Below are positions 5,931 to 11,413 of a stretch of DNA of 11,413 nt, one piece after another (position 1 is the stretch's first letter; every line of letters starts with the position of its first letter). The notes beneath the pieces were generated by a model that did no database searches, was not told the origin of the DNA, and saw only the letters and a program-made list of their open reading frames with translations. The translations under genes were made by a program, and so were the position numbers. Source of the DNA: Bacteroidia bacterium (lineage in GTDB: Bacteria > Bacteroidota > Bacteroidia > Cytophagales > Cyclobacteriaceae); the NCBI GenBank assembly GCA_025356795.1, contig JANXRR010000599.1, positions 1 through 11,413 of the forward strand, given 5' to 3'.

Positions 5931-6452
5931 ATGAAAACATTAAAAATTATCGGAATTAGTGTGGCCTTCCTAATTATTTTAGGAGCTATTGCCATTGTCT
6001 TACTGCCTTCTAGTGCCCATGTAGAGCGTTCGATTGTTATCAACGCTTCTCCTGATAAAATTTTTACAGCTGTTGACGGCTTTAAATATTTTAAAGAGTG
6101 GTCGCCATGGATAAAGAAAGATTCATTAACTAAGTATGAATTCTCAGAGGAATTAACTGGAGTAGGCGCAACCATGAAATGGGAAAGCAAAAAAGTGGGG
6201 AATGGAACGCAAAAAACTATTGAAGTGGAAGAAAACAAACGGGTAAAAAGCGAAATAATTTTTGATGGCATGGGCGCTTCCACCGCAGAATTTATTTTAA
6301 TGCCAGATGGAAATTCTACCAAAGTTACTTGGTCACTGGACAGCCAGTTGAGCGGCATAGGCAAAGCCTTTGGCCCGTTTATGGACATGATGGTTGGCCC
6401 AGATTATGAATCTGGTTTGAAAAGTTTAAAAACATATACAGAGGGATTATAA
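5931..6452 (+). CDS. Membrane-anchored SRPBCC (START-like/polyketide cyclase) family protein
   Basis: The 173-residue protein starts with a single hydrophobic helix (about 4-25) that is probably an uncleaved membrane anchor. An SRPBCC domain follows: V-E-R-S-I-V-I-N-A-S-P-D-K-I-F (31-45), the helix and turn with F-K-E-W-S-P-W (54-60), the strands around G-V-G-A-T-M-K-W-E-S and T-K-V-T-W-S-L-D (130-137), and the long C-terminal helix beginning G-P-D-Y-E-S-G-L (156-163). These are family landmarks. The fold forms a hydrophobic cavity for small ligands, but the ligand is unknown. The start ATG is well placed at the signal-like segment. Its TAA is immediately followed by the ATG of the next gene, so the two are almost certainly co-transcribed and perhaps translationally coupled. 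Confidence 0.88.
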   Translation: MKTLKIIGISVAFLIILGAIAIVLLPSSAHVERSIVINASPDKIFTAVDGFKYFKEWSPWIKKDSLTKYEFSEELTGVGATMKWESKKVGNGTQKTIEVEENKRVKSEIIFDGMGASTAEFILMPDGNSTKVTWSLDSQLSGIGKAFGPFMDMMVGPDYESGLKSLKTYTEGL

Positions 6453-6758
6453 ATGCTATTAGAAGATTTTAAAGCATTGTTAGCAGATGAATCGCCACCA
6501 CCCTATTTACATCCCTTACTTAAAGCTCTTTGGCACGATGCCAATGGTGATTGGAAAAAAGCCCACGAGTTGGCGCAAGAGGTAAATTCTGCCGAAGGCT
6601 CATGGGTTCACGCCTACCTGCACCGCAAAGAGGGAGATGCTTCAAACGCTGGTTATTGGTATGCGAAGGCTGGCAGAAAGATGCCCATCGTTTCGTTGTT
6701 TGATGAGTGGGTAATAATAACGACCGATGTATTGAAACACACTAAATTAATCAATTAA
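6453..6758 (+). CDS. Small conserved-type hypothetical protein, 101 aa, possible helical repeat
   Basis: The ATG directly follows the SRPBCC stop codon with no gap. The 101-residue product is soluble, tryptophan- and histidine-rich and predicted all-helical. Distinct segments are LWHDANGDWKKAHE (26-39) and the strongly patterned block from Glu48 to Arg75, which contains W-V-H-A-Y-L-H-R-K-E-G-D and N-A-G-Y-W-Y-A-K-A-G-R. I recall similar short proteins as conserved hypotheticals in several bacterial phyla; no function is known to me. The helix-turn pattern G-D-W-x-x-A-H and G-D-x-x-N-A-x-Y-W-Y-x-K-A-G resembles tetratricopeptide units. Its last 8 nt overlap the end of the convergent nuclease-family gene. 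Confidence 0.82.
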   Translation: MLLEDFKALLADESPPPYLHPLLKALWHDANGDWKKAHELAQEVNSAEGSWVHAYLHRKEGDASNAGYWYAKAGRKMPIVSLFDEWVIITTDVLKHTKLIN

Positions 6759-7779
6759 TGCTATCGGTTTCATGGCTGCGGGCCTGAAATAATTTATGTT
6801 TCCATTCCTTCAAATTTTTTCTTCGATCGGCAAGTTCAGCTTCAGTAGGCTTGTAGTTGATGAGCGAGTTTATATCTGGCTGGCCTGCATCTACCCAAGC
6901 CGTAAACCAGATATCGCCAACCATTTTTACGCTCGCTCGCATTTGCCGCTCCACCATCCCCGCAAGGGCAAGGTGATAGGCTTTTGAATACGGAAGAGAA
7001 ACCACTTTTTGTGTTTGCCTGCCCTTACTCTCAAAATTGAATTTTTTATTGCCCTCTTTTCTGCTAAGTTCTTTTTCAAAACGAAGCACCGAGTCTAAAG
7101 CAGCATTTGCTTTGGTAACTGCATGCCAGGCAGTGAGCTGAACATTCTTTTGGTATTCTGCCTTTCCTACAAAAAAGTCATAGTCGTTAAAAAACAATTC
7201 GGGCAGGCGGCTTTCCCAAAAACCATGAATGCCGAGCTGATCGGTCTTTTGTCCGTTATAGTTGCTGGTAGTGTGCAATGGCACGTTGGCATCAGCCACA
7301 TAATGCCCCAAATCTGCTGAAAGGCGAAGGATAGCTGTGGGGTCTTTAACCGCAAAGGCATCGCGCAATTGATTGTAAACTTGATTGATATGCCACGGCA
7401 CAATACCATGAAGCATCAATGAATCCTTTCCGAATTTGGTTACTGCATTTTTCCAATAGCGGGGCAATTTGAAGGCCGCACTATCGCCATAATCATCCAG
7501 ATCAATATAATGCTTGGGTGCTTCATCGGCCACTGCATACCTTCTCTTGTCTGGATTGACAGCCGCTTCTGACAAATATTGAATGTTCTTTTTGTAAAAT
7601 CCGATCATTTGCGAAGGCAAAGTGAATACCGCCAAGCGATTTATTTTTTGATGTGCGAAAAAGCCCCAACTTGAGAAGAGGATGCCTAGTGAGAGTAATA
7701 AAACGCTACTGGCTGCAAACTGAAAGCTTTTAACCGACTTGCTGTTCTTGCCTTTAGGACTCGTTAAGTTTACCAACAT
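6751..7779 (-). CDS. Secreted S1/P1-nuclease / zinc-dependent phospholipase C family protein
   Basis: The 342-residue protein belongs to the trinuclear-zinc superfamily of S1/P1 nucleases and bacterial phospholipase C. Candidate metal ligands appear in the usual order: Trp38, His43, Asp85 or Asp93 (region A-D-E-A-P-K-H-Y-I-D), His130 (P-W-H-I-N), His159 and Asp163 (L-G-H-Y-V-A-D-A), His169 (V-P-L-H-T), and His185 with Glu189 (G-I-H-G-F-W-E). Residues 16-36 form a signal sequence; cleavage before Trp38 would free the Trp amino group, which in this superfamily is itself a zinc ligand. Nuclease and lipase activity cannot be separated from sequence; the H-x-x-A-D-x-x-x-P-L-H pattern suits either. 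The start ATG at 7779 gives a long basic n-region and was chosen as the only sensible one. The gene diverges from rpsT and converges on the 101-residue gene with an 8-nt overlap. Confidence 0.88.
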   Translation of the reverse strand: MLVNLTSPKGKNSKSVKSFQFAASSVLLLSLGILFSSWGFFAHQKINRLAVFTLPSQMIGFYKKNIQYLSEAAVNPDKRRYAVADEAPKHYIDLDDYGDSAAFKLPRYWKNAVTKFGKDSLMLHGIVPWHINQVYNQLRDAFAVKDPTAILRLSADLGHYVADANVPLHTTSNYNGQKTDQLGIHGFWESRLPELFFNDYDFFVGKAEYQKNVQLTAWHAVTKANAALDSVLRFEKELSRKEGNKKFNFESKGRQTQKVVSLPYSKAYHLALAGMVERQMRASVKMVGDIWFTAWVDAGQPDINSLINYKPTEAELADRRKNLKEWKHKLFQARSHETDSIN

Positions 7780-7811
7780 AATTTTAAAATTATCAAAAAG
7801 CCGAATTCTCT

Positions 7812-7840
7812 CAAGTTATTTAGAAACGAATTTTTGCAAA
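7812..7840 (-). promoter_or_regulatory. Possible promoter of the S1/P1-family gene
   Basis: On the minus strand TTTG (7840-7837), an 18-nt spacer and TAACTTG (7818-7812) resemble the Bacteroidota promoter with one T missing from the -7 box. The -33 TTTG shares the palindrome TTTGCAAA (7833-7840) with the rpsT promoter. The leader would be about 26 nt and would contain a perfect 16-nt palindrome (7778-7793) touching the start codon. Confidence 0.35.
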
Positions 7841-7863
7841 TCTGGTCTTTGGGATTACCTTTG
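7833..7863 (+). promoter_or_regulatory. rpsT promoter (Bacteroidota -33/-7 type)
   Basis: TTTG at 7833-7836, a 19-nt spacer and TACCTTTG at 7856-7863 match the consensus TTTG-N19-TAnnTTTG exactly. Transcription would begin near 7869-7871, leaving a leader of about 15 nt before the rpsT ATG. This is the best promoter in the window and fits the need for strong ribosomal-protein expression. Confidence 0.8.
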
Positions 7864-7884
7864 CAATCCATTTGAGAAAAAACC

Positions 7885-8139
7885 ATGGCAAATCATAAAT
7901 CAGCAGAAAAAAGAATCCGTGCAAACGAAACTAAAAGGCTTAGAAACCGCTACCAAGCCAAAACTACCCGCACGGTTATTAAGAAGCTTGTAAATACAAC
8001 TAAGAAGGACGAAGCTCAAGAGCTTTTGAAAGAAGTTTCTTCTATGATTGACAAATTGGCAAAAAAGAATGTAATCCATTGGAAAAAAGCAGCCAATCAA
8101 AAAAGCAAACTCACTAGAAAAGTGAATGCTCTAGCTTAA
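7885..8139 (+). CDS. rpsT: 30S ribosomal protein S20
   Basis: S20 is a primary 16S rRNA-binding protein of the small subunit body. The 84-residue product has the standard opening M-A-N-H-K-S-A-E-K-R-I-R and is almost wholly helical and strongly basic, with the K-x-A-N-Q-K-S-K-L-T-R-K-V-N C-terminal region typical of the family. Length is normal. The ATG is preceded by an A-rich leader (GAGAAAAAACC) and no Shine-Dalgarno, as is usual for Bacteroidota. It is a single-gene unit with its own consensus promoter 22 nt upstream and its own terminator. Confidence 0.97.
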   Translation: MANHKSAEKRIRANETKRLRNRYQAKTTRTVIKKLVNTTKKDEAQELLKEVSSMIDKLAKKNVIHWKKAANQKSKLTRKVNALA

Positions 8140-8183
8140 TAAGCTGAGTTTTTTCGCTAAGTTAAATATCTTAAAATTTATTT

Positions 8184-8219
8184 CTCCCTTCCTTAAGTAA
8201 TTGAGGAGGGGTTTTTTTA
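8184..8219 (+). terminator. Rho-independent terminator of rpsT
   Basis: The arm CCCTTCCTTAA (8186-8196) pairs with TTGAGGAGGG (8201-8210) with one bulged T and one G:U pair, closing a GTAA loop. It is followed by seven T residues (8212-8218). It lies about 45 nt after the rpsT stop and insulates radC from the strong rpsT promoter. Confidence 0.85.
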
Positions 8220-8272
8220 TTATGAAAAAGTCATGATCAAATATTGCAAGGCAGGCTCTATTTTATTGGATT

Positions 8273-8300
8273 TTGAATCTTAAACCTTGAACTTTGAATT
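8273..8300 (+). repeat. TTGAAYY heptad tract upstream of radC
   Basis: Four tandem heptamers, TTGAATC, TTAAACC, TTGAACT and TTGAATT, run up to 2 nt before the radC ATG. On the minus strand they would translate in part as FKVQGLRFKIQ, a string I recall from spurious ORFs in Bacteroidota intergenic DNA. Several TTTG tetramers in and around the tract could serve as promoter elements for radC, but no full TTTG-N19-TAnnTTTG is present. Confidence 0.5.
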
Positions 8301-8302
8301 GA

Positions 8303-9004
8303 ATGAAAATTGAAGAATCAAAGCCACTGAATATAAAAAGCTGGGCTGAGGAAGACAGGCCTCGAGAAAAGCTTTTGTTGAAAGGCATGTCTTCACTTTC
8401 GGATGCTGAATTGATTGCCATTTTAATTGGCTCCGGAACGGCCTCATTAAGTGCCGTGGAGGTTGGTAAAAAAATAATGCAATCTGTAGACAACAACTTG
8501 GATGGCCTGGCCAAGCTTTCTGTAAAAGATTTGATGAAAGCTAAAGGAATTGGGGAAGCCAAAGCGATTTCAATTGTGGCCGCACTCGAACTTGGAAGAA
8601 GAAGAAAAGAAACAGCACCTGACGAAAAGCCAAAAATCAGCACTTCTTTAGATGCCTTTAATATGCTAAAGGGCGATTTAATGGATTTGCCACATGAAGA
8701 GTTTTGGGTACTTTTTTTAAACAAAGCCAATCGTGTAATAAAAAAGAAAAGAGTAAGCGAAGGTGGCGTTTCAGGCACCATTGCAGATCCAAAAATAATT
8801 TTCAAATTGGCATTAGAGGAGCTTGCCAGCGGCATTGTAGTGGCTCATAATCACCCTTCTGGAAACCTAACTCCTAGTCAAAGTGACCGCGATTTAACTA
8901 ACAAACTAAAAGAAGCTGGCAAACTGCTAGAAATCCAATTGCTAGACCACGTTATCGTTGCTGGTCAAAAATATTTTAGCTTTGCAGATGAAGGTATTTT
9001 TTAA
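8303..9004 (+). CDS. radC: RadC family JAB/MPN protein
   Basis: RadC proteins carry a helix-hairpin-helix DNA-binding region and a JAB/MPN+ metalloprotease-like domain. An old link to recombination repair is not firmly supported, and the biochemical role is open. In this 233-residue protein the N-terminal UPF0758 region contains LSDAELIAILIGSG (32-45) and the hairpin K-G-I-G-E-A-K-A (81-88). The C-terminal domain (about 112-233) has Glu153 (R-V-S-E-G-G), the metal motif His182-x-His184-P-S-G with P-S-Q-S-Asp195, and the usual end L-L-D-H-V-I-V-A-G-x-x-Y-F-S-F-A-D-E-G. All JAMM residues are present, and length is standard. It begins after the rpsT terminator and is followed 12 nt later by the beta-lactamase-family gene in the same frame. 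Confidence 0.96.
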   Translation: MKIEESKPLNIKSWAEEDRPREKLLLKGMSSLSDAELIAILIGSGTASLSAVEVGKKIMQSVDNNLDGLAKLSVKDLMKAKGIGEAKAISIVAALELGRRRKETAPDEKPKISTSLDAFNMLKGDLMDLPHEEFWVLFLNKANRVIKKKRVSEGGVSGTIADPKIIFKLALEELASGIVVAHNHPSGNLTPSQSDRDLTNKLKEAGKLLEIQLLDHVIVAGQKYFSFADEGIF

Positions 9005-9016
9005 AATGAACAGAAT

Positions 9017-10267
9017 TTGAAAAAAAGATTTTTTCTATTCACACTCGTTAGTCTTTTCTCAATCACCTTTTTTACTTTTTGTAAAAAAAATAAAAAAATA
9101 ACGGTTGAGCCAGAGCCTGTAGTTATCAAGAAAGAGATTTCGGCACCTTCCATTTTTCATGATCCTAATCCTTACACTCAACAACTTTTGGTAGAGTACA
9201 ATGATTTTATTCAAAGGGCCATAGGCAATGGCCTTGCACCAGGCGCTGCTGTTGCTATCATAAAAGATACTTCCATCATCTTTTTAAAAGGATTTGGACT
9301 TAAAGACGTGAAGAAAGCGGATTCAATAAATACTTCTACAGTGTTTAGAATAGCTTCGGTATCAAAATGTTTTGCATCGGTTTTAACCGGAATTTTAGTA
9401 GACAAAAAAATGCTGTCATTAGATGATACAGTAACTCAATACTTGCCTAAGTTCAAATTAAAATCACTTTCTCAAACCAACGGTTTAAAACTCAGACACG
9501 TACTTTCACATACTATTGGACTGCCATATCATGCTTTTACTGACAGGGTAGACGATGGTGCCAATTTTGATACATTGGTGTATCACCTCCGCGATTTGCC
9601 GCTTATAGGAAAACCGGGCCAATACTACAGTTATCAAAATGTAGGCTTCAGTATAATTGGCGATGTTATTCAAGCTGCCACCGGAAAAAGCTATGCAGAA
9701 AATCTACAGGCTATGATCTTTGATAAGCTTAACATGAATTCTGCCTCTGTTACTTATGATTCAATTATTCACAACACCAATGTGGCAAAGCCCCACTACT
9801 TCAGAAATGGTTGGCGGTCTATTCCTATCTCGACAACCTATTATAATGTAGCCCCAGCCGGGGGCATCAATGCCAGTATTACCGACATGGCCAAATGGTT
9901 AATGGCACTCACGCAAGACAACGAATTACTTCAAACCCAAACAAGGAAAGAATTATTCACACCGGTCGTTAGGGCCATTGCCAGAAATACTAATTTTTGG
10001 AAATGGAAGCCCGTAAAGTCAGCTCATTATGCGTTGGGTTGGAGAGTGATAAACTTTAAAACAGATACTCTTATTTACCATGGTGGATTTGTAAATGGCT
10101 ACCGAAGTGAAGTGGCAATTAATCAAAAAGAACGGATAGCCATTTGCGTGCTGGTAAATTCCCCCGGGCACTTGGCGGATATTTCCATTCCTAAATTCTT
10201 TGAACTGTATACATCAAAAGAAAAACATATTAAGGAGTGGGGAAAGTTTTCTGTCGCTGTGAAATAA
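9017..10267 (+). CDS. Serine beta-lactamase-family (class C/PBP4*-like) hydrolase, putative lipoprotein, TTG start
   Basis: The 416-residue protein is a member of the beta-lactamase/DD-peptidase (PF00144-type) superfamily. The three active-site motifs are present: Ser114-V-S-Lys117, Tyr206-Q-Asn208, and His355-G-Gly357 in place of K-T-G. H-G-G is common in the esterase and peptidase-like members, so true antibiotic resistance is unlikely to be its job. Residues 4-21 are hydrophobic and followed by Cys22-K-K-N-K-K, suggesting a lipoprotein, although Phe at -1 and -3 is a poor lipobox. The only possible start in the open frame is TTG at 9017, 12 nt after radC. A four-codon ATG frame (MNRI) ends at TGA overlapping this TTG. 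Periplasmic or outer-membrane-facing location is inferred. It is probably in one unit with radC and the DUF1684 gene (40 nt downstream). Confidence 0.88.
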   Translation: MKKRFFLFTLVSLFSITFFTFCKKNKKITVEPEPVVIKKEISAPSIFHDPNPYTQQLLVEYNDFIQRAIGNGLAPGAAVAIIKDTSIIFLKGFGLKDVKKADSINTSTVFRIASVSKCFASVLTGILVDKKMLSLDDTVTQYLPKFKLKSLSQTNGLKLRHVLSHTIGLPYHAFTDRVDDGANFDTLVYHLRDLPLIGKPGQYYSYQNVGFSIIGDVIQAATGKSYAENLQAMIFDKLNMNSASVTYDSIIHNTNVAKPHYFRNGWRSIPISTTYYNVAPAGGINASITDMAKWLMALTQDNELLQTQTRKELFTPVVRAIARNTNFWKWKPVKSAHYALGWRVINFKTDTLIYHGGFVNGYRSEVAINQKERIAICVLVNSPGHLADISIPKFFELYTSKEKHIKEWGKFSVAVK

Positions 10268-10307
10268 TATAACATCGCCATAAACAAAAACACAAGGGAA
10301 CAATAAT

Positions 10308-10928
10308 ATGAAACCCTCCTCCATTTTGCTCACTCTCTTCATTATCGCAGCGTTAGCTCTTGTTATCTATTCATTAAATTCAGGGCTTTCGCCCGAAGAA
10401 TACAAAACCCAGCTAACAAAAGAGCGTGAAGAAAAAGATTTGTTCATGCGCAACTCACAAGAATCACCCTTTGCTAAGAAAGAAGAAAACTTTAAGGGTC
10501 TTAACTATTTTGAACCTGACCTTACCTATAAGGTGAATGCGAAACTCATCGATATCCCTTCCAAAAAAATGGTGTTGCTTGGCACAAGTTCTGGACAGGA
10601 CGAAAGATATCTGGAATACGCTTTCGCGGAATTTGAGCTAAACGGGCAAAAGAACAAATTGCTCATTTTTGAATTAGTAACTCTTGGTGCAAATAAAGGA
10701 ACGTTGTTTCTGGCTTTCGCAGACAACACAAGCGCTAATGAAACATACGGAGCCGGTCGTTACCTGGACATAAAGAAAGTGCCTGGAGCCAACTCACTAG
10801 TTCTTGACTTCAACAAAGCATACAACCCTTATTGCGCTTACAATGATAATTTCAGCTGCCCTTTTCCGCCAAAGGAAAATTTTCTTAACATTTCCATTTA
10901 TGCGGGGGAGAAGAAGTATCATGACTAG
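10308..10928 (+). CDS. DUF1684 family protein, membrane-anchored
   Basis: The 206-residue protein has one N-terminal hydrophobic segment (about 5-23), then a DUF1684 domain: S-P-F (53-55), F-K-G-L-N-Y-F (62-68), T-S-S-G (93-96), L-F-L-A-F-A-D-N-T (133-141), T-Y-G-A-G-R-Y-L (146-153), the signature DFNKAYNPYCAY (167-178), CPFPPKEN (184-191) and the closing I-Y-A-G-E-K-K-Y (197-204). Cys176 and Cys184 are family-conserved. The domain probably faces the periplasm. Its role is unknown; DUF1684 proteins are widespread in Bacteroidota and other phyla. An AAGGGA sequence lies about 9 nt before the ATG, which supports this start. It follows the beta-lactamase-family gene after 40 nt and ends at a bidirectional terminator. 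Confidence 0.92.
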   Translation: MKPSSILLTLFIIAALALVIYSLNSGLSPEEYKTQLTKEREEKDLFMRNSQESPFAKKEENFKGLNYFEPDLTYKVNAKLIDIPSKKMVLLGTSSGQDERYLEYAFAEFELNGQKNKLLIFELVTLGANKGTLFLAFADNTSANETYGAGRYLDIKKVPGANSLVLDFNKAYNPYCAYNDNFSCPFPPKENFLNISIYAGEKKYHD

Positions 10929-10968
10929 AAAAAAACCTCACTCTATTCCATAGATCGAGTGAGGCTTT
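10929..10968. terminator. Bidirectional terminator between DUF1684 and M13 peptidase genes
   Basis: A perfect 8-bp stem CCTCACTC (10936-10943) and GAGTGAGG (10957-10964) encloses a 13-nt loop that can extend the stem by TAT/ATA with a GATC bulge. The A-run at 10929-10935 becomes a seven-U tract on the minus strand, so this is a strong terminator for the M13 gene, whose stop is 22 nt away. On the plus strand CTTTA follows, a weaker end for the DUF1684 transcript. Confidence 0.85.
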
Positions 10969-10986
10969 AGAAAATCTCCAAGGAAT

Positions 10987-11413
10987 TTACCAGATTCTAA
11001 TTCTATCTTCTGGTTTTTTATATAGTTTATCAGTAGGCTTTATGTTAAACGCATCGTACCAGGCATCCATGTTTACAGGAGCCCCCACGGTGCGATATTC
11101 AGCAGGTGAATGTGGATCGGTAACTATTTGTTGGGCTTTTGTATCATTTAATGAATTGCTCCTCCATACTTGTGCCCACGCTAAAAAGAATCGTTGATCT
11201 GGTGTAAACCCATCAATCTTCTTAGTTGATTTTCCTTGTGGTGTCATTTTAAATGCCTCGTAAGCAGCGTTCAATCCCCCCAGGTCTCCAATATTTTCAC
11301 CCAATGTAAGCTTACCGTTTACATGTAGTGAATCTAACACAGTATATCCATCAAACTGTTCTTGCAATTTTTTTGCTCTTTCTTTAAACTTGGTCAAATC
11401 TTCTGGTGTCCAC
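10987..11413 (-). CDS. M13 family (neprilysin-like) metallopeptidase, C-terminal fragment
   Basis: Only the last 141 codons are in the window; the reading frame is open to the right edge, where it reads W-T-P-E-D before L-T-K-F. Visible M13 hallmarks are GENIGDLGGL (Glu39 of the fragment as the third zinc ligand, Asp43 as its partner), D-P-H-S-P-A-E-Y-R (His101 and Arg107, equivalent to neprilysin His711 and Arg717), A-W-Y-D-A-F, and the terminal Y-K-K-P-E-D-R-I-R-I-W. The HExxH zinc site lies outside the window. Members are usually about 650-690 residues and, in Bacteroidota, exported or lipid-anchored oligopeptidases. The gene ends at a strong terminator shared with the convergent DUF1684 gene. 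Any shorter start inside the window (TTG at 11397) is an artefact of the edge. Confidence 0.96.
   Translation of the reverse strand, partial: WTPEDLTKFKERAKKLQEQFDGYTVLDSLHVNGKLTLGENIGDLGGLNAAYEAFKMTPQGKSTKKIDGFTPDQRFFLAWAQVWRSNSLNDTKAQQIVTDPHSPAEYRTVGAPVNMDAWYDAFNIKPTDKLYKKPEDRIRIW

Noticed and set aside
5915..6388. 157-codon minus-strand open frame antisense to the SRPBCC gene
   Set aside because: Composition is that of a reverse-complement shadow, and the plus-strand SRPBCC protein explains the region fully.
8263..8835. 190-codon minus-strand open frame antisense to radC
   Set aside because: It lies opposite the RadC coding sequence, is serine/leucine-rich in the way expected of a shadow frame, and shows no domain. 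RadC itself has all family motifs.
9017..10267. Antibiotic-resistance (AmpC-type) beta-lactamase
   Set aside because: The third motif is H-G-G rather than K-T-G, and the context is housekeeping. The broader serine hydrolase/peptidase family is the safer call.
1..11413. Insertion sequences, CRISPR arrays, tRNA or rRNA genes
   Set aside because: I found no transposase-like frame, no regularly spaced long direct repeats and no cloverleaf or rRNA-like stretch; almost all of the window is accounted for by protein genes with short spacers.

Overview
The window looks like an ordinary housekeeping stretch of a Bacteroidota chromosome, most likely Cytophagales. The signs are an exact Bacteroidota-type promoter in front of rpsT (TTTG, 19-nt spacer, TACCTTTG), A-rich leaders mostly without Shine-Dalgarno sites, a methylmalonyl-CoA epimerase, a DUF4199-type four-helix membrane protein, and a TTGAAYY heptad tract of a kind I recall from Bacteroidota intergenic DNA. 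No database search was possible, so the taxonomic call rests on family recognition. I see no mobile element, CRISPR array, tRNA, rRNA or convincing horizontally acquired island.

Left part (1-2735): the tail of an unidentified plus-strand gene faces thiL (thiamine-monophosphate kinase), which lies behind mce (methylmalonyl-CoA epimerase) on the minus strand. A divergent plus-strand pair follows: an unrecognised 140-residue protein, then an A-type iron-sulfur carrier.

Middle (2734-5822, all minus strand): a DUF4199-like membrane protein, then a tight M24 aminopeptidase P / exported DUF4198 / RidA-family set with gaps of 7 and 1 nt. A strong terminator-like hairpin separates the membrane protein from this set. 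It ends only about 20 nt before the aminopeptidase start codon.

Right part (5931-11413): a membrane-anchored SRPBCC protein abuts a small conserved-looking protein with no gap. These converge, with an 8-nt overlap, on a secreted S1/P1-nuclease / phospholipase C-family protein. That gene diverges from rpsT, and the intergene carries the best promoter in the window. After the rpsT terminator come radC, a serine beta-lactamase-family lipoprotein with a TTG start, and a DUF1684 protein, probably one transcription unit. A bidirectional terminator separates these from the 3' end of an M13 metallopeptidase that runs off the right edge.

No clearly new multi-gene system is visible. The observations most worth checking are regulatory: the hairpin in front of the aminopeptidase gene, the palindromic shared -33 element between rpsT and the nuclease gene, an inverted repeat across the likely thiL promoter, the heptad tract before radC, and the odd start of the beta-lactamase-family gene.
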